Assembly: GCA_050117315.1 (NCBI GenBank)
Contig: JASFMY010000021.1
Span: 1 to 64,000, forward strand
Direction: 5' to 3'
Origin: JANQIV01 sp050117315
Lineage (GTDB): Bacteria > Bacteroidota > Ignavibacteria > Ignavibacteriales > Melioribacteraceae
Length of the DNA stretch: 64,000 bases
The translations under genes and the position numbers were made by a program. Positions 16,742 through 25,889 of the stretch are shown piece by piece. Position 1 is the stretch's first letter; each line of letters opens with the position of its first letter. Below the pieces are notes generated by a model. The model did no database searches. It saw nothing but the letters and a program-made list of their open reading frames with translations, and was not told the DNA's origin.

Positions 16742-17197
16742 ATGTCTGAAAAAATTAGTTATGGAAAAAAAGTAGATTTAGCATTAGCAACCTTTGTAAA
16801 ATTGGCAAGAGCGTATTCAACCGTAGAGAGGAAAGTTGTTGATCATGCACGTACCTTTGGGCTTACGTCGGCACAGTTTGCTGTTATTGAATCCTTAGGT
16901 CACCTCGGAGAAATGACTATTGGCATCCTCTGCGAGAAAATGTTAGTCAGTGGCGGAAACATGACGCTTGTGCTGGATAACCTGGAAAAATCAGGTTTAA
17001 TTAAAAGAGAGCACAGCCAAACCGATAGAAGGGCAATAAACATTAAGCTTACGCAGAAGGGCAAAAGTTTATTTGACGAAATTTTTATTCAGCATGCTAA
17101 ATACATCGGTACTGTTATGGATGTCATAACTGAAGATGAGCAAAAACAGTTGGGTGTATTACTAAAGAAGCTGGGACTGGCAGTCAAAAAGCTCTGA
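16742..17197 (+). CDS. MarR family transcriptional regulator
   Basis: Winged-helix repressor-type regulator of about 151 aa. Visible parts: dimerisation helices at both ends, LTSAQFAVIESLGHLGEMTI leading to the recognition helix GGNMTLVLDNLEKSGLI, and the wing REHSQTDRRAINIKLTQKGK with the DRR signature. The frame is also open to a TTG four codons earlier (16730); ATG at 16742 is preferred, though neither has a strong ribosome site. The effector and targets are unknown; divergent targets are not obvious, but DUF1015-serC lies 160 bp downstream on the same strand. Confidence 0.9.
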   Translation: MSEKISYGKKVDLALATFVKLARAYSTVERKVVDHARTFGLTSAQFAVIESLGHLGEMTIGILCEKMLVSGGNMTLVLDNLEKSGLIKREHSQTDRRAINIKLTQKGKSLFDEIFIQHAKYIGTVMDVITEDEQKQLGVLLKKLGLAVKKL

Positions 17198-17357
17198 TAT
17201 AACTTGCCTGTAATATTTTCCTAAATCAACTGCTTAAATCTTATTTTAAAAAAAATATGATTTTGAAAATATTTTTTAGAAAAATAAGGTTTAAAATCTA
17301 TAAATTAGCTTTCCCGATATAAGTTAGTTTTTATACGAAAATAGTACAGGAGTTGAT

Positions 17358-18593
17358 ATGGCGGTTATTAGACCTTTCAAGGCAGTAAGGCCCGATGCAA
17401 GAGTTGCTCATCTTGTAGCAAGCGTTCCTTATGATGTTGTTAATAGGGAAGAAGCGGCTGAACTCGCAAAAGATAATCCTATAAACTTTTTAAGAGTAAC
17501 AAGATCCGAAATTGAATTGGATACCAGAGTAAATGCCTATTCTGATAAAGTATATAAAAAGGCAAGTGAAAATTATATGAGGCTGAAAGAAGAAGCCCCG
17601 ATGTTGCAGGACGAGAAACCTCATTTTTATGTTTACCAGCTTACATGGGGTGAACAAACTCAGGTTGGTATTGCTGCTTCTTTTTCTGTTGAAGACTATT
17701 TGAATGATGTTATTAAAAAACATGAGAAAACACGTAAAGTAAAAGAAGATGATAGAACAAACCATATTGTAAATACCCGGGCGCAAACCGGTGCCGTGTT
17801 TTTAACTTATAAAGGTGTTGAGGTAATAAACGATATTGTTGCAGACACAATGAAAAAAAATGAGCCGGTTTACGATTTCAAGACGCCGGATGGCGTTGAA
17901 CACAAGGTATGGGTAATGCCGGAAGATTATAACGATATTATTGTTTTTGAAATCAGTAAAGTTGATTACTTATACATTGCCGACGGGCATCACAGAGCGG
18001 CAAGCGCTGCAAGGGCACAGCAGACAATAAAAGAAAGAAGTGTTAACCAGACGGGGGACGAAGAATATAACTTTTTTCTTGCTGTTTTATTCCCGGCTGA
18101 ACAGCTTAAAATACTCCCTTATAACAGGGTCGTATTCAACCTTAACGGCTTAGACAAAGACGGGTTTATTGGAAGGATAAAAGAGAATTTTGAATTAACT
18201 GAAACCGATAATCCTAATCCGCCTGAAACAAGAACTATGTGCATGTACATAGATAAACAATGGTACTTAATGAAACCTAATGAAAATGTTGCCCCCGGAG
18301 ATGCGGTTGGCGATAAGCTTGATGTCAGTTTATTGCAGAATTTTTTGTTAACCCCGATACTTGGAATTGAAGATCCGAGGACAGACAACAGTATTGATTT
18401 TATCGGCGGAATAAGAGGAACCGAAGAATTAGAAAAGTTAGTTGACAACGGTAAAGCAAAAGTTGCGTTTTCAATGTACCCTGTTTCAGTTGACGATCTA
18501 ATAAATATCTCGGATGCCGGTGAAACTATGCCGCCTAAGTCAACCTGGTTTGAACCGAAGCTGCGAGACGGTTTAGTAGTACACGAAATATAA
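17358..18593 (+). CDS. DUF1015 family protein
   Basis: The 411-aa protein matches DUF1015: VIRPFKAVRPD and SVPYDVVNREEA at the N-terminus, DYLNDVIKKHEKTRKVKEDD near 115-135 and LYIADGHHRAASAARA at about 204-219, whose Asp-Gly-His-His resembles a ParB/Srx-type catalytic loop. The biochemical role is not settled; the gene is recurrently found beside serine biosynthesis genes, as here with serC 28 bp downstream. GGAG precedes the ATG by 6 bp. Confidence 0.9.
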   Translation: MAVIRPFKAVRPDARVAHLVASVPYDVVNREEAAELAKDNPINFLRVTRSEIELDTRVNAYSDKVYKKASENYMRLKEEAPMLQDEKPHFYVYQLTWGEQTQVGIAASFSVEDYLNDVIKKHEKTRKVKEDDRTNHIVNTRAQTGAVFLTYKGVEVINDIVADTMKKNEPVYDFKTPDGVEHKVWVMPEDYNDIIVFEISKVDYLYIADGHHRAASAARAQQTIKERSVNQTGDEEYNFFLAVLFPAEQLKILPYNRVVFNLNGLDKDGFIGRIKENFELTETDNPNPPETRTMCMYIDKQWYLMKPNENVAPGDAVGDKLDVSLLQNFLLTPILGIEDPRTDNSIDFIGGIRGTEELEKLVDNGKAKVAFSMYPVSVDDLINISDAGETMPPKSTWFEPKLRDGLVVHEI

Positions 18594-18621
18594 CTTTTCA
18601 TATTATAAATAAGGAAGGACG

Positions 18622-19704
18622 ATGGAGAATAGAATTTATAATTTTAGTGCGGGACCTGCCACAATGCCTGTTGAAGTTTTGAAAGAAGCCCAGGAAGATA
18701 TGCTTTCATACAAAGGAAGCGGAATGAATGTAATGGAAATGAGTCACCGTTCTAAAACTTTTGACGATATTATTAAAACTGCGGAAAAAGATGTCAAGAC
18801 ACTTCTGAATATTAGCGACGATTATTCAGTATTGTTTTTACAAGGTGGTGCAACATTACAGTTTTCAATGGTGCCGTTAAATTTAATGAAGGAAAAAGCA
18901 GACTACATAGTAACGGGATCGTGGTCTAAAAAAGCTCTTAAAGAAGCCAAAAGAGTTGGAACAGTCAATATTGCGGGAACAACAGAAGAAGAAAACTTTG
19001 CAAGGTTGCCGAAACAGGAAGAACTAAAGCTGGACAGTGAAGCTTCATATGTTCATTTTACTTCGAACAATACAATCTTTGGAACGCAATATAAAACCGA
19101 GCCTGAAGTTGGTAATGTACCTTTAGTATGCGATGCTTCGTCGGATATACTTCACAAACCTATTGATGTAAATAAATATGGTGTGATTTTCGCAGGCGCT
19201 CAAAAAAACCTCGGCCCTTCAGGATGTGCGCTGGTTATTATTAAAAAAACTCTCCTTGAAAGATCTTCTGATGATTTACATACTTATTTAAATTATAAAA
19301 TTCATGCCGAAAAAGATTCATTATATAATACTCCTCCGACCTATGCAATTTATTTGATGGGTTTGGTATTCAAACATTTGTTGAAACTCGGCGGTTTGGA
19401 AAAAATGTATGAGATAAATAAAACAAAAGCTGCAATGCTTTATGACTATATTGACGGCACAGACGGTTATTACAACGGAACCGTTACTAACAAAGAAGAC
19501 AGATCGTTGATGAACGTTACTTTTACAACACCAAACGCAGATTTAGATAAAAAACTCATAGCCGAAGCAGGGGAAAAAGGATTTTCCGGTTTAAAGGGAC
19601 ACCGTTCCGTGGGCGGCTTAAGAGCATCTATTTATAATGCTTTCCCAACTCAAGGTGCAGCAGACCTGGTAGAATTCTTAAAAGACTTTAAAAATAAGAA
19701 TTAA
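18622..19704 (+). CDS. serC: Phosphoserine aminotransferase
   Basis: PLP enzyme converting 3-phosphohydroxypyruvate to phosphoserine (serine synthesis) and also used in pyridoxal 5'-phosphate synthesis. The N-terminus NFSAGPATMPVEVLKEAQ and MEMSHRSKTF are diagnostic; PLP-binding Lys195 is in GAQKNLGPSG, preceded by the Asp-bearing LVCDASSDIL. The C-terminus GLKGHRSVGGLRASIYNA binds the phosphate. Length of 360 aa is typical. It forms an operon with DUF1015 and ends in a hairpin terminator at 19727. Confidence 0.97.
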   Translation: MENRIYNFSAGPATMPVEVLKEAQEDMLSYKGSGMNVMEMSHRSKTFDDIIKTAEKDVKTLLNISDDYSVLFLQGGATLQFSMVPLNLMKEKADYIVTGSWSKKALKEAKRVGTVNIAGTTEEENFARLPKQEELKLDSEASYVHFTSNNTIFGTQYKTEPEVGNVPLVCDASSDILHKPIDVNKYGVIFAGAQKNLGPSGCALVIIKKTLLERSSDDLHTYLNYKIHAEKDSLYNTPPTYAIYLMGLVFKHLLKLGGLEKMYEINKTKAAMLYDYIDGTDGYYNGTVTNKEDRSLMNVTFTTPNADLDKKLIAEAGEKGFSGLKGHRSVGGLRASIYNAFPTQGAADLVEFLKDFKNKN

Positions 19705-19726
19705 TTAAACAATTATTGATCATTTG

Positions 19727-19754
19727 GAACCCGGGTTCATTTGAAATCGGGTTC
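19727..19754 (+). terminator. Terminator after serC
   Basis: GAACCCG (19727-19733) pairs with CGGGTTC (19748-19754) and is followed by GTCTTTTGT. The hairpin lies inside the upstream extension of the next reading frame, which argues that the next gene starts later, at 19783. Confidence 0.6.
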
Positions 19755-19782
19755 GTCTTTTGTAGTTATTGGTAATAGAATA

Positions 19783-20211
19783 ATGAAACCACTATTTATC
19801 TTTGCATTCTTTTTTTTCCTTTTCGTTTCTTGTTCAAAAGAAGAAACACCTCCTAAGTTGGAGCTTTCAAATTCTAATGTTGCCGCATTTTATTTGAATC
19901 CCGGGTGGGAATTAAATGCTTCATTTTCGGTAAAAGGATTTGTAATTAAAGAAGAAAATAAAAATTTACTTGCCAATCTCATTTATTATGTTAACTTAAT
20001 TACACCTGAATCAGACACGATAAAATCTATTGATTACGGTACAATTACTAAAATTAGTGATGCAGAATTAGGTCTGATAAGTATTGAATCTCAAATAGAG
20101 CTGGACAAAGATTTTTTACCTGGTGAATATAAACTATTGTTCTTTGCAGAAGATAATTTTTCCGGCCAGTATATCAATACGGAAAAATTATTTTTTCTCT
20201 CCGTTGAATAA
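19783..20211 (+). CDS. Predicted lipoprotein of unknown function
   Basis: From the ATG at 19783 the protein begins MKPLFIFAFFFFLFVSCSKE, a classic lipoprotein signal with lipobox FVSC. An in-frame start at 19741 is rejected because it would put the serC terminator hairpin inside the gene and a hydrophilic extension before the signal. The mature part (about 125 aa) is beta-rich, with LNPGWELNASFSVKGFVI and DFLPGEYKLLFFAEDNFSG, and may be an immunoglobulin-like fold. Probably anchored in the outer membrane. No family recognised. Confidence 0.75.
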   Translation: MKPLFIFAFFFFLFVSCSKEETPPKLELSNSNVAAFYLNPGWELNASFSVKGFVIKEENKNLLANLIYYVNLITPESDTIKSIDYGTITKISDAELGLISIESQIELDKDFLPGEYKLLFFAEDNFSGQYINTEKLFFLSVE

Positions 20212-20241
20212 AAAACAGTTCAACAAAAAAGGGAGGTCGAA

Positions 20242-20778
20242 ATGTTATACGAGAGGTTTACAAGCTTAGTAGAACAGCATGCCGAAGAACTTACAAGAAA
20301 ATGGATTCAGGAAGTAAAGACAAATTCATCCACTCCGAGTTACCGCCGGTTATCTGAGAATGAGTTAGATAGAAGAGTTTATAGTGTTTATAAAAAGCTT
20401 GGTAACTGGCTTTTGCAGATTGACCATTCAAGCAGGGAAACAGCGGAACATTTTATTGCAGTAGGAAAAGAAAGAGCCCGTGAAAACTTTAAATTCAGCG
20501 AAATTATTTATGCCATTTTTCTTGAAAGAGTTGTTTTATGGGATTACATACAAAGTGTAGGACTGATAAACAACACTATAGAATTGCAGCAGGCATTGGA
20601 ATTTTATCATAAAATTACGGGCTTCTTTGACAAAGCTGCTTTCTTTGCTGCAATTGGTTATGAAAGCGAACTGGGTAAATCCCATGCTGAAGTTAAAAAA
20701 GAAGACTTTCTCGATAAGTCGGTAAGTTCAATCACACGCTGGTTGATAAAAGATGTTAGCATTCATGATATGAAGTAA
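20242..20778 (+). CDS. RsbRD N-terminal domain-like protein
   Basis: An all-helical 178-aa protein starting MLYERFTSLVEQHAEELTRK, with KWIQEV, SRETAEHFIAVGKERAREN and IIYAIFLERVVLWDYI. It matches, from memory, the RsbRD_N (RsbT co-antagonist RsbRD N-terminal, globin-like sensor) family, which senses signals in stress-response modules. Here it stands alone without the STAS domain. A strong GGGAGG precedes the ATG by 6 bp. A stem-loop follows its stop. Confidence 0.7.
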   Translation: MLYERFTSLVEQHAEELTRKWIQEVKTNSSTPSYRRLSENELDRRVYSVYKKLGNWLLQIDHSSRETAEHFIAVGKERARENFKFSEIIYAIFLERVVLWDYIQSVGLINNTIELQQALEFYHKITGFFDKAAFFAAIGYESELGKSHAEVKKEDFLDKSVSSITRWLIKDVSIHDMK

Positions 20779-20786
20779 TTTCGATT

Positions 20787-20813
20787 GAGTCTCTCTGGGG
20801 AAAAGGGAGACTC
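20787..20813 (+). terminator. Stem-loop after the RsbRD-like gene
   Basis: GAGTCTC (20787-20793) pairs with GAGACTC (20807-20813), followed by TTTAAAT. The T tract is short, so the hairpin is clearer than its activity as a terminator. Confidence 0.55.
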
Positions 20814-21004
20814 TTTAAATCGGCAAAACTATATCTCAATATATTTTATGCTCTATTCTCCCGCAGTGAATTAACGAGAGTTCATACCCATGAATATCCC
20901 TTAATATTCTTATAAGATTGTTAGCCAACTTTATAAGTTAAGAAGAAAAATCCTCCGTAAAGTGTTTTCTTTAGATTTAATTCTTAGTTAAGTAGTGAGG
21001 AAAA

Positions 21005-22003
21005 ATGAAAGTACTTGTTACAGGCGCTACAGGTTTATTAGGAAGCAACATTGTTCCCCTCTTGCTGGGACAAAATTATGAGGTCACTGCTTTAGTAAGA
21101 TCAATACCAAGAGGGCGGCAATTATTTGGTTACAGTATTGCTTATTTGGAAGGAGATTTGGGTAATGTATCTAAATTCGAAAACGAATTAAGAGATTTCG
21201 ATACGGTCATACATTGCGCAGCTCATTATTCACAATATTATAAAGACGGTAATGAAAACACGCCTTTTAGAATTAATCTTAATGGAACTAAGTCTTTATT
21301 AAATGCTGCTTACAGCAAAGGGATTAGGAATTTTATCTACATTAGTTCTTCAGGCGTGCTAAAAACAACAAATGTTGTTAAACCCACAAATGAAAATGAT
21401 CCTTATGATGAAGATATTGAAGATTCTTACTTTCAGAGTAAGATTGTCGCCGAAAAAGAAGCACTTAAGTTTGCACGCAGTCATAAGGATATGAGGATTA
21501 TAATAATTCTTCCTTCACTAATGATTGGGCCTAATGATTTTGGTCCTACACCTACCGGAAATTTTATCCTAAGTTTTTTGAAAAAGCAAATAAGGTTTGT
21601 TCTGCCCGGAACAATGAAAATTGTGGATGCACGTGATGTAGCAGGGGTAGTAGTTAAAAGTATAACAAAAGGCAAAAGCGGGGAAAGATATTTGGTCGGC
21701 GGAAAACAATACCCGATAAGTAAGATCTTAGAGATATTGAGTGAGATCTCAGGTATTCCTGTTCCTTCCAAAAAACTTACCCCTAGAAAAGTTCTATTTA
21801 TGGCACACATTATGAAATTTATTAGTAAGATTAAAGGAAAGCAGCCTCCCGCATCCTTGAAACTATGTGTCGTTAAAAGGTTGCTAAAAAACTTCTGGTA
21901 CGATTCTACAAAAGCAGTAAATACATTCGGTATAAAATTTCGTCCCATCAATGATACTTTAACAGACACTGTAAAATGGTTTCAAAACGCTTACATGAGG
22001 TAG
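21005..22003 (+). CDS. NAD(P)-dependent epimerase/dehydratase (extended SDR)
   Basis: A 332-aa extended short-chain dehydrogenase/reductase. The Rossmann motif is VTGATGLLGSNIVPLLL near the N-terminus, followed by VIHCAAHYSQYY, the Ser of the catalytic triad in FIYISSSGVL and Tyr-x3-Lys in SYFQSKIVAEKEA. Such proteins act on nucleotide sugars, flavonols or steroid-like substrates (dihydroflavonol-reductase or HpnA-like branch); the substrate cannot be told. GTGAGG lies 5 bp before the ATG. A strong terminator follows. Confidence 0.88.
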   Translation: MKVLVTGATGLLGSNIVPLLLGQNYEVTALVRSIPRGRQLFGYSIAYLEGDLGNVSKFENELRDFDTVIHCAAHYSQYYKDGNENTPFRINLNGTKSLLNAAYSKGIRNFIYISSSGVLKTTNVVKPTNENDPYDEDIEDSYFQSKIVAEKEALKFARSHKDMRIIIILPSLMIGPNDFGPTPTGNFILSFLKKQIRFVLPGTMKIVDARDVAGVVVKSITKGKSGERYLVGGKQYPISKILEILSEISGIPVPSKKLTPRKVLFMAHIMKFISKIKGKQPPASLKLCVVKRLLKNFWYDSTKAVNTFGIKFRPINDTLTDTVKWFQNAYMR

Positions 22004-22060
22004 AAAAGCTTGAGCAAATAAAAAAGTAAGTATACAAAAATAATATTTGTTAACTGTTCC

Positions 22061-22087
22061 AAGGCATCTAATAAGATGCCTTTTCTT
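22061..22087 (+). terminator. Rho-independent terminator after the SDR gene
   Basis: AAGGCATCT-AATA-AGATGCCTT (22061-22082) is followed by TTCTTA. The remaining part of the 330-bp interval up to the next hairpin is AT-rich with no gene seen. Confidence 0.8.
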
Positions 22088-22274
22088 ATGCATGCAATAT
22101 CATTTTTATAAGTTTGTAATTAATTTTAATAATGGTAAAAAACAGATGGAATAGATTAAAAGATGAGATTAAATTATAAATCAGTTTTGCAGAAAAATGC
22201 CAAAGGAAATAATAGAATAATTCAAAATAAAATTTTGTCATTTTGTTGTTCTTCTAATTTGTATTTTTAAAAAA

Positions 22275-22311
22275 ACTCCGTAGCTTGAATTTATAATTCC
22301 CGCTACGGAGT
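22275..22311 (-). terminator. Rho-independent terminator of the TonB-dependent receptor gene
   Basis: ACTCCGTAGC (22275-22284) pairs with GCTACGGAGT (22302-22311); on the minus strand the stem is followed by a run of T (plus-strand A run at 22269-22275). It begins 22 bp past the receptor stop. Confidence 0.8.
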
Positions 22312-22333
22312 ATACTGTTGCAGGGGACACCTC

Positions 22334-24703
22334 TTACATTTCCAACCTTAAACCAATTGATGGAACCATCGGGAAATCGGAAAAACTATTTTTACCGGAA
22401 ATTTCATTAAACGATTCCCCCAATTCATTTTCACGGTTGTAAACATTCATTATATCCAGATAAATATTGGCTGCCAAGAAGTTAGTAAACCGGGTGTGGT
22501 AATTTATTCTTAAATTCATGCTGTGATATTCTATATACCTTTTAGTGTTGTTAGAAATTAATTCTTTTGAATATCTCGGTTTGTTTATATCGTTTAATAC
22601 ATTTTCATGAACAATAAATTCATCTTTCGGTTTGCCTGATGCATATTTCCATTTAACCGATACTGTCCAGTGATCATTTATCTGGTATCCGAATAAAATA
22701 TTAAACATATGCGGCTGGTTAAAATCAGAATCGTAATAAGCATCGCTATCGTCATCTTTTAACCTGCATTGTGAATAACTATAGTTTATTTGGCCGTAAA
22801 TATTTTTTACAAATCTTTTTATTAAACTAAGATCAACACCGTAAGAGTAGCCTTTCCCGCTGTTTATTGCCAGGTTAGTGTTGCTGTTATGTTCAACAAT
22901 CAGATCATCCAAAATTTTATAATAACTTTCTGCGTTAAACTTTAAATCATTGGCTAAATAATGGCTGTAACCAATTATGAAATGATAAGATTTTTCGTTT
23001 TTTAGGTATTTGTTGTTTTCATTAAAAGCAATCTCACGCATTCTTGGCAATTGATAATACAACCCGGCAGCAAAATTAATTGATGAAAAAGGTGATAGCT
23101 TATATGATCCGCTAAAACGTGGTGAAAACAAATTATCATCGGTTAAATCATCATATTCATACCTAACACCCAAATTAAAATCCAATTTTTTTGCCGGCGA
23201 AAGTGATGTTTCAAGATAACATGCATATTCCATTCTATTGTTATCAAAAGAGGAGTTAAACTCATCCGGAGTAACAACCAGATATTTATTTGGACCGGAT
23301 ATTTCTTCGGAATCAAAAACGTACAGTGTATCAGCTCCGTTAAGCAATACATTTGTTTTAGATTTTACCTGTTGTGCAGAAAAACCTGTATTTAAGGTCA
23401 TTTTCTTTGAGAAGTTATATGTGAAATCAAATTTAACACCAAACTGTTCTTGATCTACATGATAATCGTAAATAGTATTTCTTGTAACGATTTCATCTTC
23501 TTTTAATTTTCTATCATAAATAGGATCGGGGATTATTTTTCCTTCAACCTGCTTTTGATCCATCTTGCCGTAGTAAATGCTGGTTTGTAAATATCCTTCA
23601 GAGCCCGTTAAAGTTCTCCAATTTAAGCCAAGTAATGTTTTTTCTTCCTTGTCCTTTGCTAAATCAAGATCATCATATTCTTTGGACTTTAAATAATGAT
23701 AAACGTCACGTCTATGTTCTTCGGTTGAATAAATACCAAGAATAGAAATTTTATTGCTTGAATTTAAGTCGGTAGTTGTTTTGAGAATTAAATCATCAAA
23801 TTTAGTAGTGCCTTCGCCCTCTTCATCAAGCAATTTTAGTATATTTGAAAAATCAATTTTGCGGAATGAAAAAAGTATACTGGAATTTGGTGCTATGTAG
23901 ACGGGACCATTATAGCGTGCTTCCCAGCCTAATAAATCAAAAGCTCCCCAAACATTGGGACTTTGTTTATTACCTTCCTTAATGCTCAGGTTTAGTAGAG
24001 AAGCTCTTTTACCGCCGTATTTTGATGAGAATCCTCCGGCTTGGAATTTAGCTTTTTGAACCATTCCATGTGTAAAAACACTTAGTCTTCCGCCCTGGAT
24101 TTCCGTATCACCGTCAAGTTCGGAAAAGTGGGTAATTCCATAAAATGGAATGTTATCAAGTAAAATAATATTATCCTGCGGGGTATCTCCCCTTACGGAA
24201 AATGCGGAAAATTCGCCACCGTTTGTACTTACTCCCGGCAAGGATTCAAGAGCTCTAAAAATATCTCCAATTGCTCCAGGTGCACGATTTATTTCGCCTT
24301 CAGTATATGTATAGTTTGAAACCGGCATATCTTTTTCATAATTAAACAACCCGGATGATACAACAACTTCTTCGCCTTCAATCGGGGTTTCAATTAACTC
24401 AATTTCTTTAACATAGTATGTTTTTCTTCCTGTTATTTTTATATCCGGTTCAATATGTGTATTATAACCTATATAGCTAATTTTGATCTTATAAATACCT
24501 TCAGATAAATTTTCAATAGCAAAAATTCCGTTTTCATCGGTTGTAGAGCCAAAATCAGTTTCCAAAACAACTACGTTTGCACCAACTAAAGGTTGCTTTG
24601 TGGTTTCATCAATTATTTTACCTTGTACTTTTCCCGTATTTTGAGAATAGATAAATTCCGATAAAAGAAAACAAATAAGAACTACAAAAAATTTGTAATT
24701 CAT
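22334..24703 (-). CDS. TonB-dependent receptor with carboxypeptidase-regulatory-like domain
   Basis: A 789-aa outer-membrane protein. Signal peptide MNYKFFVVLICFLLSEFIYS; residues about 24-110 are a CarboxypepD_reg-like beta domain (GKVQGKIIDETTKQPLVGAN, GSTTDENGIFAIENL); the plug follows with EEVVVSSGLFNYEKDMPVSN, LPGVSTNGGEFSAFSVRGDT and NIILLDNIPFYG; the rest is a beta barrel ending in an aromatic-poor LRLEM. It imports an unidentified ligand with energy from TonB. There is no SusD partner, so it is not of the polysaccharide SusC type. It sits alone with its own terminator. Confidence 0.9.
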   Translation of the reverse strand: MNYKFFVVLICFLLSEFIYSQNTGKVQGKIIDETTKQPLVGANVVVLETDFGSTTDENGIFAIENLSEGIYKIKISYIGYNTHIEPDIKITGRKTYYVKEIELIETPIEGEEVVVSSGLFNYEKDMPVSNYTYTEGEINRAPGAIGDIFRALESLPGVSTNGGEFSAFSVRGDTPQDNIILLDNIPFYGITHFSELDGDTEIQGGRLSVFTHGMVQKAKFQAGGFSSKYGGKRASLLNLSIKEGNKQSPNVWGAFDLLGWEARYNGPVYIAPNSSILFSFRKIDFSNILKLLDEEGEGTTKFDDLILKTTTDLNSSNKISILGIYSTEEHRRDVYHYLKSKEYDDLDLAKDKEEKTLLGLNWRTLTGSEGYLQTSIYYGKMDQKQVEGKIIPDPIYDRKLKEDEIVTRNTIYDYHVDQEQFGVKFDFTYNFSKKMTLNTGFSAQQVKSKTNVLLNGADTLYVFDSEEISGPNKYLVVTPDEFNSSFDNNRMEYACYLETSLSPAKKLDFNLGVRYEYDDLTDDNLFSPRFSGSYKLSPFSSINFAAGLYYQLPRMREIAFNENNKYLKNEKSYHFIIGYSHYLANDLKFNAESYYKILDDLIVEHNSNTNLAINSGKGYSYGVDLSLIKRFVKNIYGQINYSYSQCRLKDDDSDAYYDSDFNQPHMFNILFGYQINDHWTVSVKWKYASGKPKDEFIVHENVLNDINKPRYSKELISNNTKRYIEYHSMNLRINYHTRFTNFLAANIYLDIMNVYNRENELGESFNEISGKNSFSDFPMVPSIGLRLEM

Positions 24704-24753
24704 GTAACCTCCGGTTTTGTTTTATAAAGAAATATTTCAAATTTGTGGTGCTA

Positions 24754-25152
24754 TTATAGGTTGTGAGGAGCTATATATCTCACTTGATTATAAGGTTGAT
24801 TTCCAATCTTATAATCCTGGTAAAGTAAATTAACCCGTTTTTCGAAATTTATTACAAAAAGCTGTACGAACAGCTCAACTACATTTCCCGTTAAATCAGA
24901 ATTTAACTTTCGCTTACTGCTTCCCCGATCTTCGAACACTTTCTCCTTTTTAACCATAGAATTGTTGTTGTCTATTATTTCGGCAACCGTTCGTGTAAAA
25001 TTCCCGTATTTTATCTCGTCCACGTGAAGCATTGCTCGGAGGGATATTGTTTCAATGCTGCCACCGTCCCACGCCAAAATACAGGTGGGCCAGCCTTCAC
25101 TGAAGTTTATCCATCGAAGTTTAATATAGGTGGCTATGGCGAGCAGGCACAC
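24754..25152 (-). CDS. Doubtful 132-codon reading frame
   Basis: Open from GTG at 25152 to a stop at 24754. The stretch MLHVDEIKYGNFTRTVAEII then DNNNSMVKKEKVFEDRGSSK looks protein-like, but the first 40 residues (LAIATYIKLRWINFSEGWPT) do not, and the opposite strand is open across 25024-25224 with equally odd composition (GGPAFTEVYPSKFNIGGYGE). No ribosome site was found. It may be a small unrecognised gene, or a conserved non-coding element whose strands happen to be open. Confidence 0.3.
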   Translation of the reverse strand: MCLLAIATYIKLRWINFSEGWPTCILAWDGGSIETISLRAMLHVDEIKYGNFTRTVAEIIDNNNSMVKKEKVFEDRGSSKRKLNSDLTGNVVELFVQLFVINFEKRVNLLYQDYKIGNQPYNQVRYIAPHNL

Positions 25153-25889
25153 GGTGACACATTTACTGAGTGGTTAGTGAAGGCAGTAAAATTTTCAAAT
25201 CATGTTCTTAGTATTGTAATTTAATATTGACCAACAACACTGCAATTTATTTTCTCTTTTGTCCATGCTGACCACAGCAAAGACATTTTGTTTTATTAAT
25301 GGTCAGTTATGACCAAATTTACTTTTTAGAATTTCATTTGCAGTTAATTATGACCATATTTTAACTTTTTTTATATCATCATGATTAGTTATGATCACAT
25401 TCAATTTTTTTAATGCTGTCATGGTCAGCTATGACTATTTCTTAGACAAATTATTTTACTCATGGTCAATTTTAACAATGATAAACTTTTTGCTTTTTCT
25501 TTGTTTATATACGTGCTCATTATCGCACCTTTTTATTATTCACGACTATTTACGTTAAGTTGACGTCTATGCGCTCTTCCGGGCAGCGTTTGTACATTTG
25601 TATTTTGCCCCTCTCTTCCGTCAGTTACTATTAACATTTGACCTGCAGGCTGATGGAGGCAAATATTAGTAAATAAAATTTTTTCATCCGAAGGTGGATT
25701 AAATCGAAAAAATTATCCATAGCTTCCGTAGATAATGCCGTATGGTACAAATATAGGAGCGATGATACATAGTATTTTTAAGTTAACGTCTAGACACTAT
25801 ACAGAGTCTGCTCCAATCGCAGGTGTGTTAAAATTGTTAAAAGTCTTTTCGAAGGAGCGTTTTCTGAAATCTTAATTTACATATTAAAA
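25153..25889. other. Gene-free 740-bp interval
   Basis: Holds the 41-bp tandem array (25228-25478) and then about 400 bp with no gene recognised. The part at 25560-25880 is less AT-rich (for example GACGTCTATGCGCTCTTCCG, and TTTGACCTGCAGGCTGATGG) and contains short inverted scraps near 25680-25740, suggesting decayed coding or repeat sequence. Confidence 0.6.
25228..25478. repeat. Seven-copy 41-bp tandem array with a TGGTCA/TGACCA palindrome
   Basis: The word TGACCA or a close variant occurs at 25228, 25269, 25310, 25351, 25392, 25432 and 25473: a 41-bp period with one 40-bp step. The best copy reads TGGTCAGTTATGACCA (25300-25315), a perfect 6-4-6 palindrome; later copies are TTAGTTATGATCA and GGTCAGCTATGACTA. 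Between palindromes lie T-rich spacers of about 25 bp that resemble each other. Forty-one bp is close to four helical turns, so all copies would face one side of the DNA. Confidence 0.8.

Noticed and set aside
25228..25478. CRISPR array with palindromic repeats
   Set aside because: The conserved part is only about 16 bp and degenerate, the spacers are T-rich and resemble each other, and no cas genes occur.
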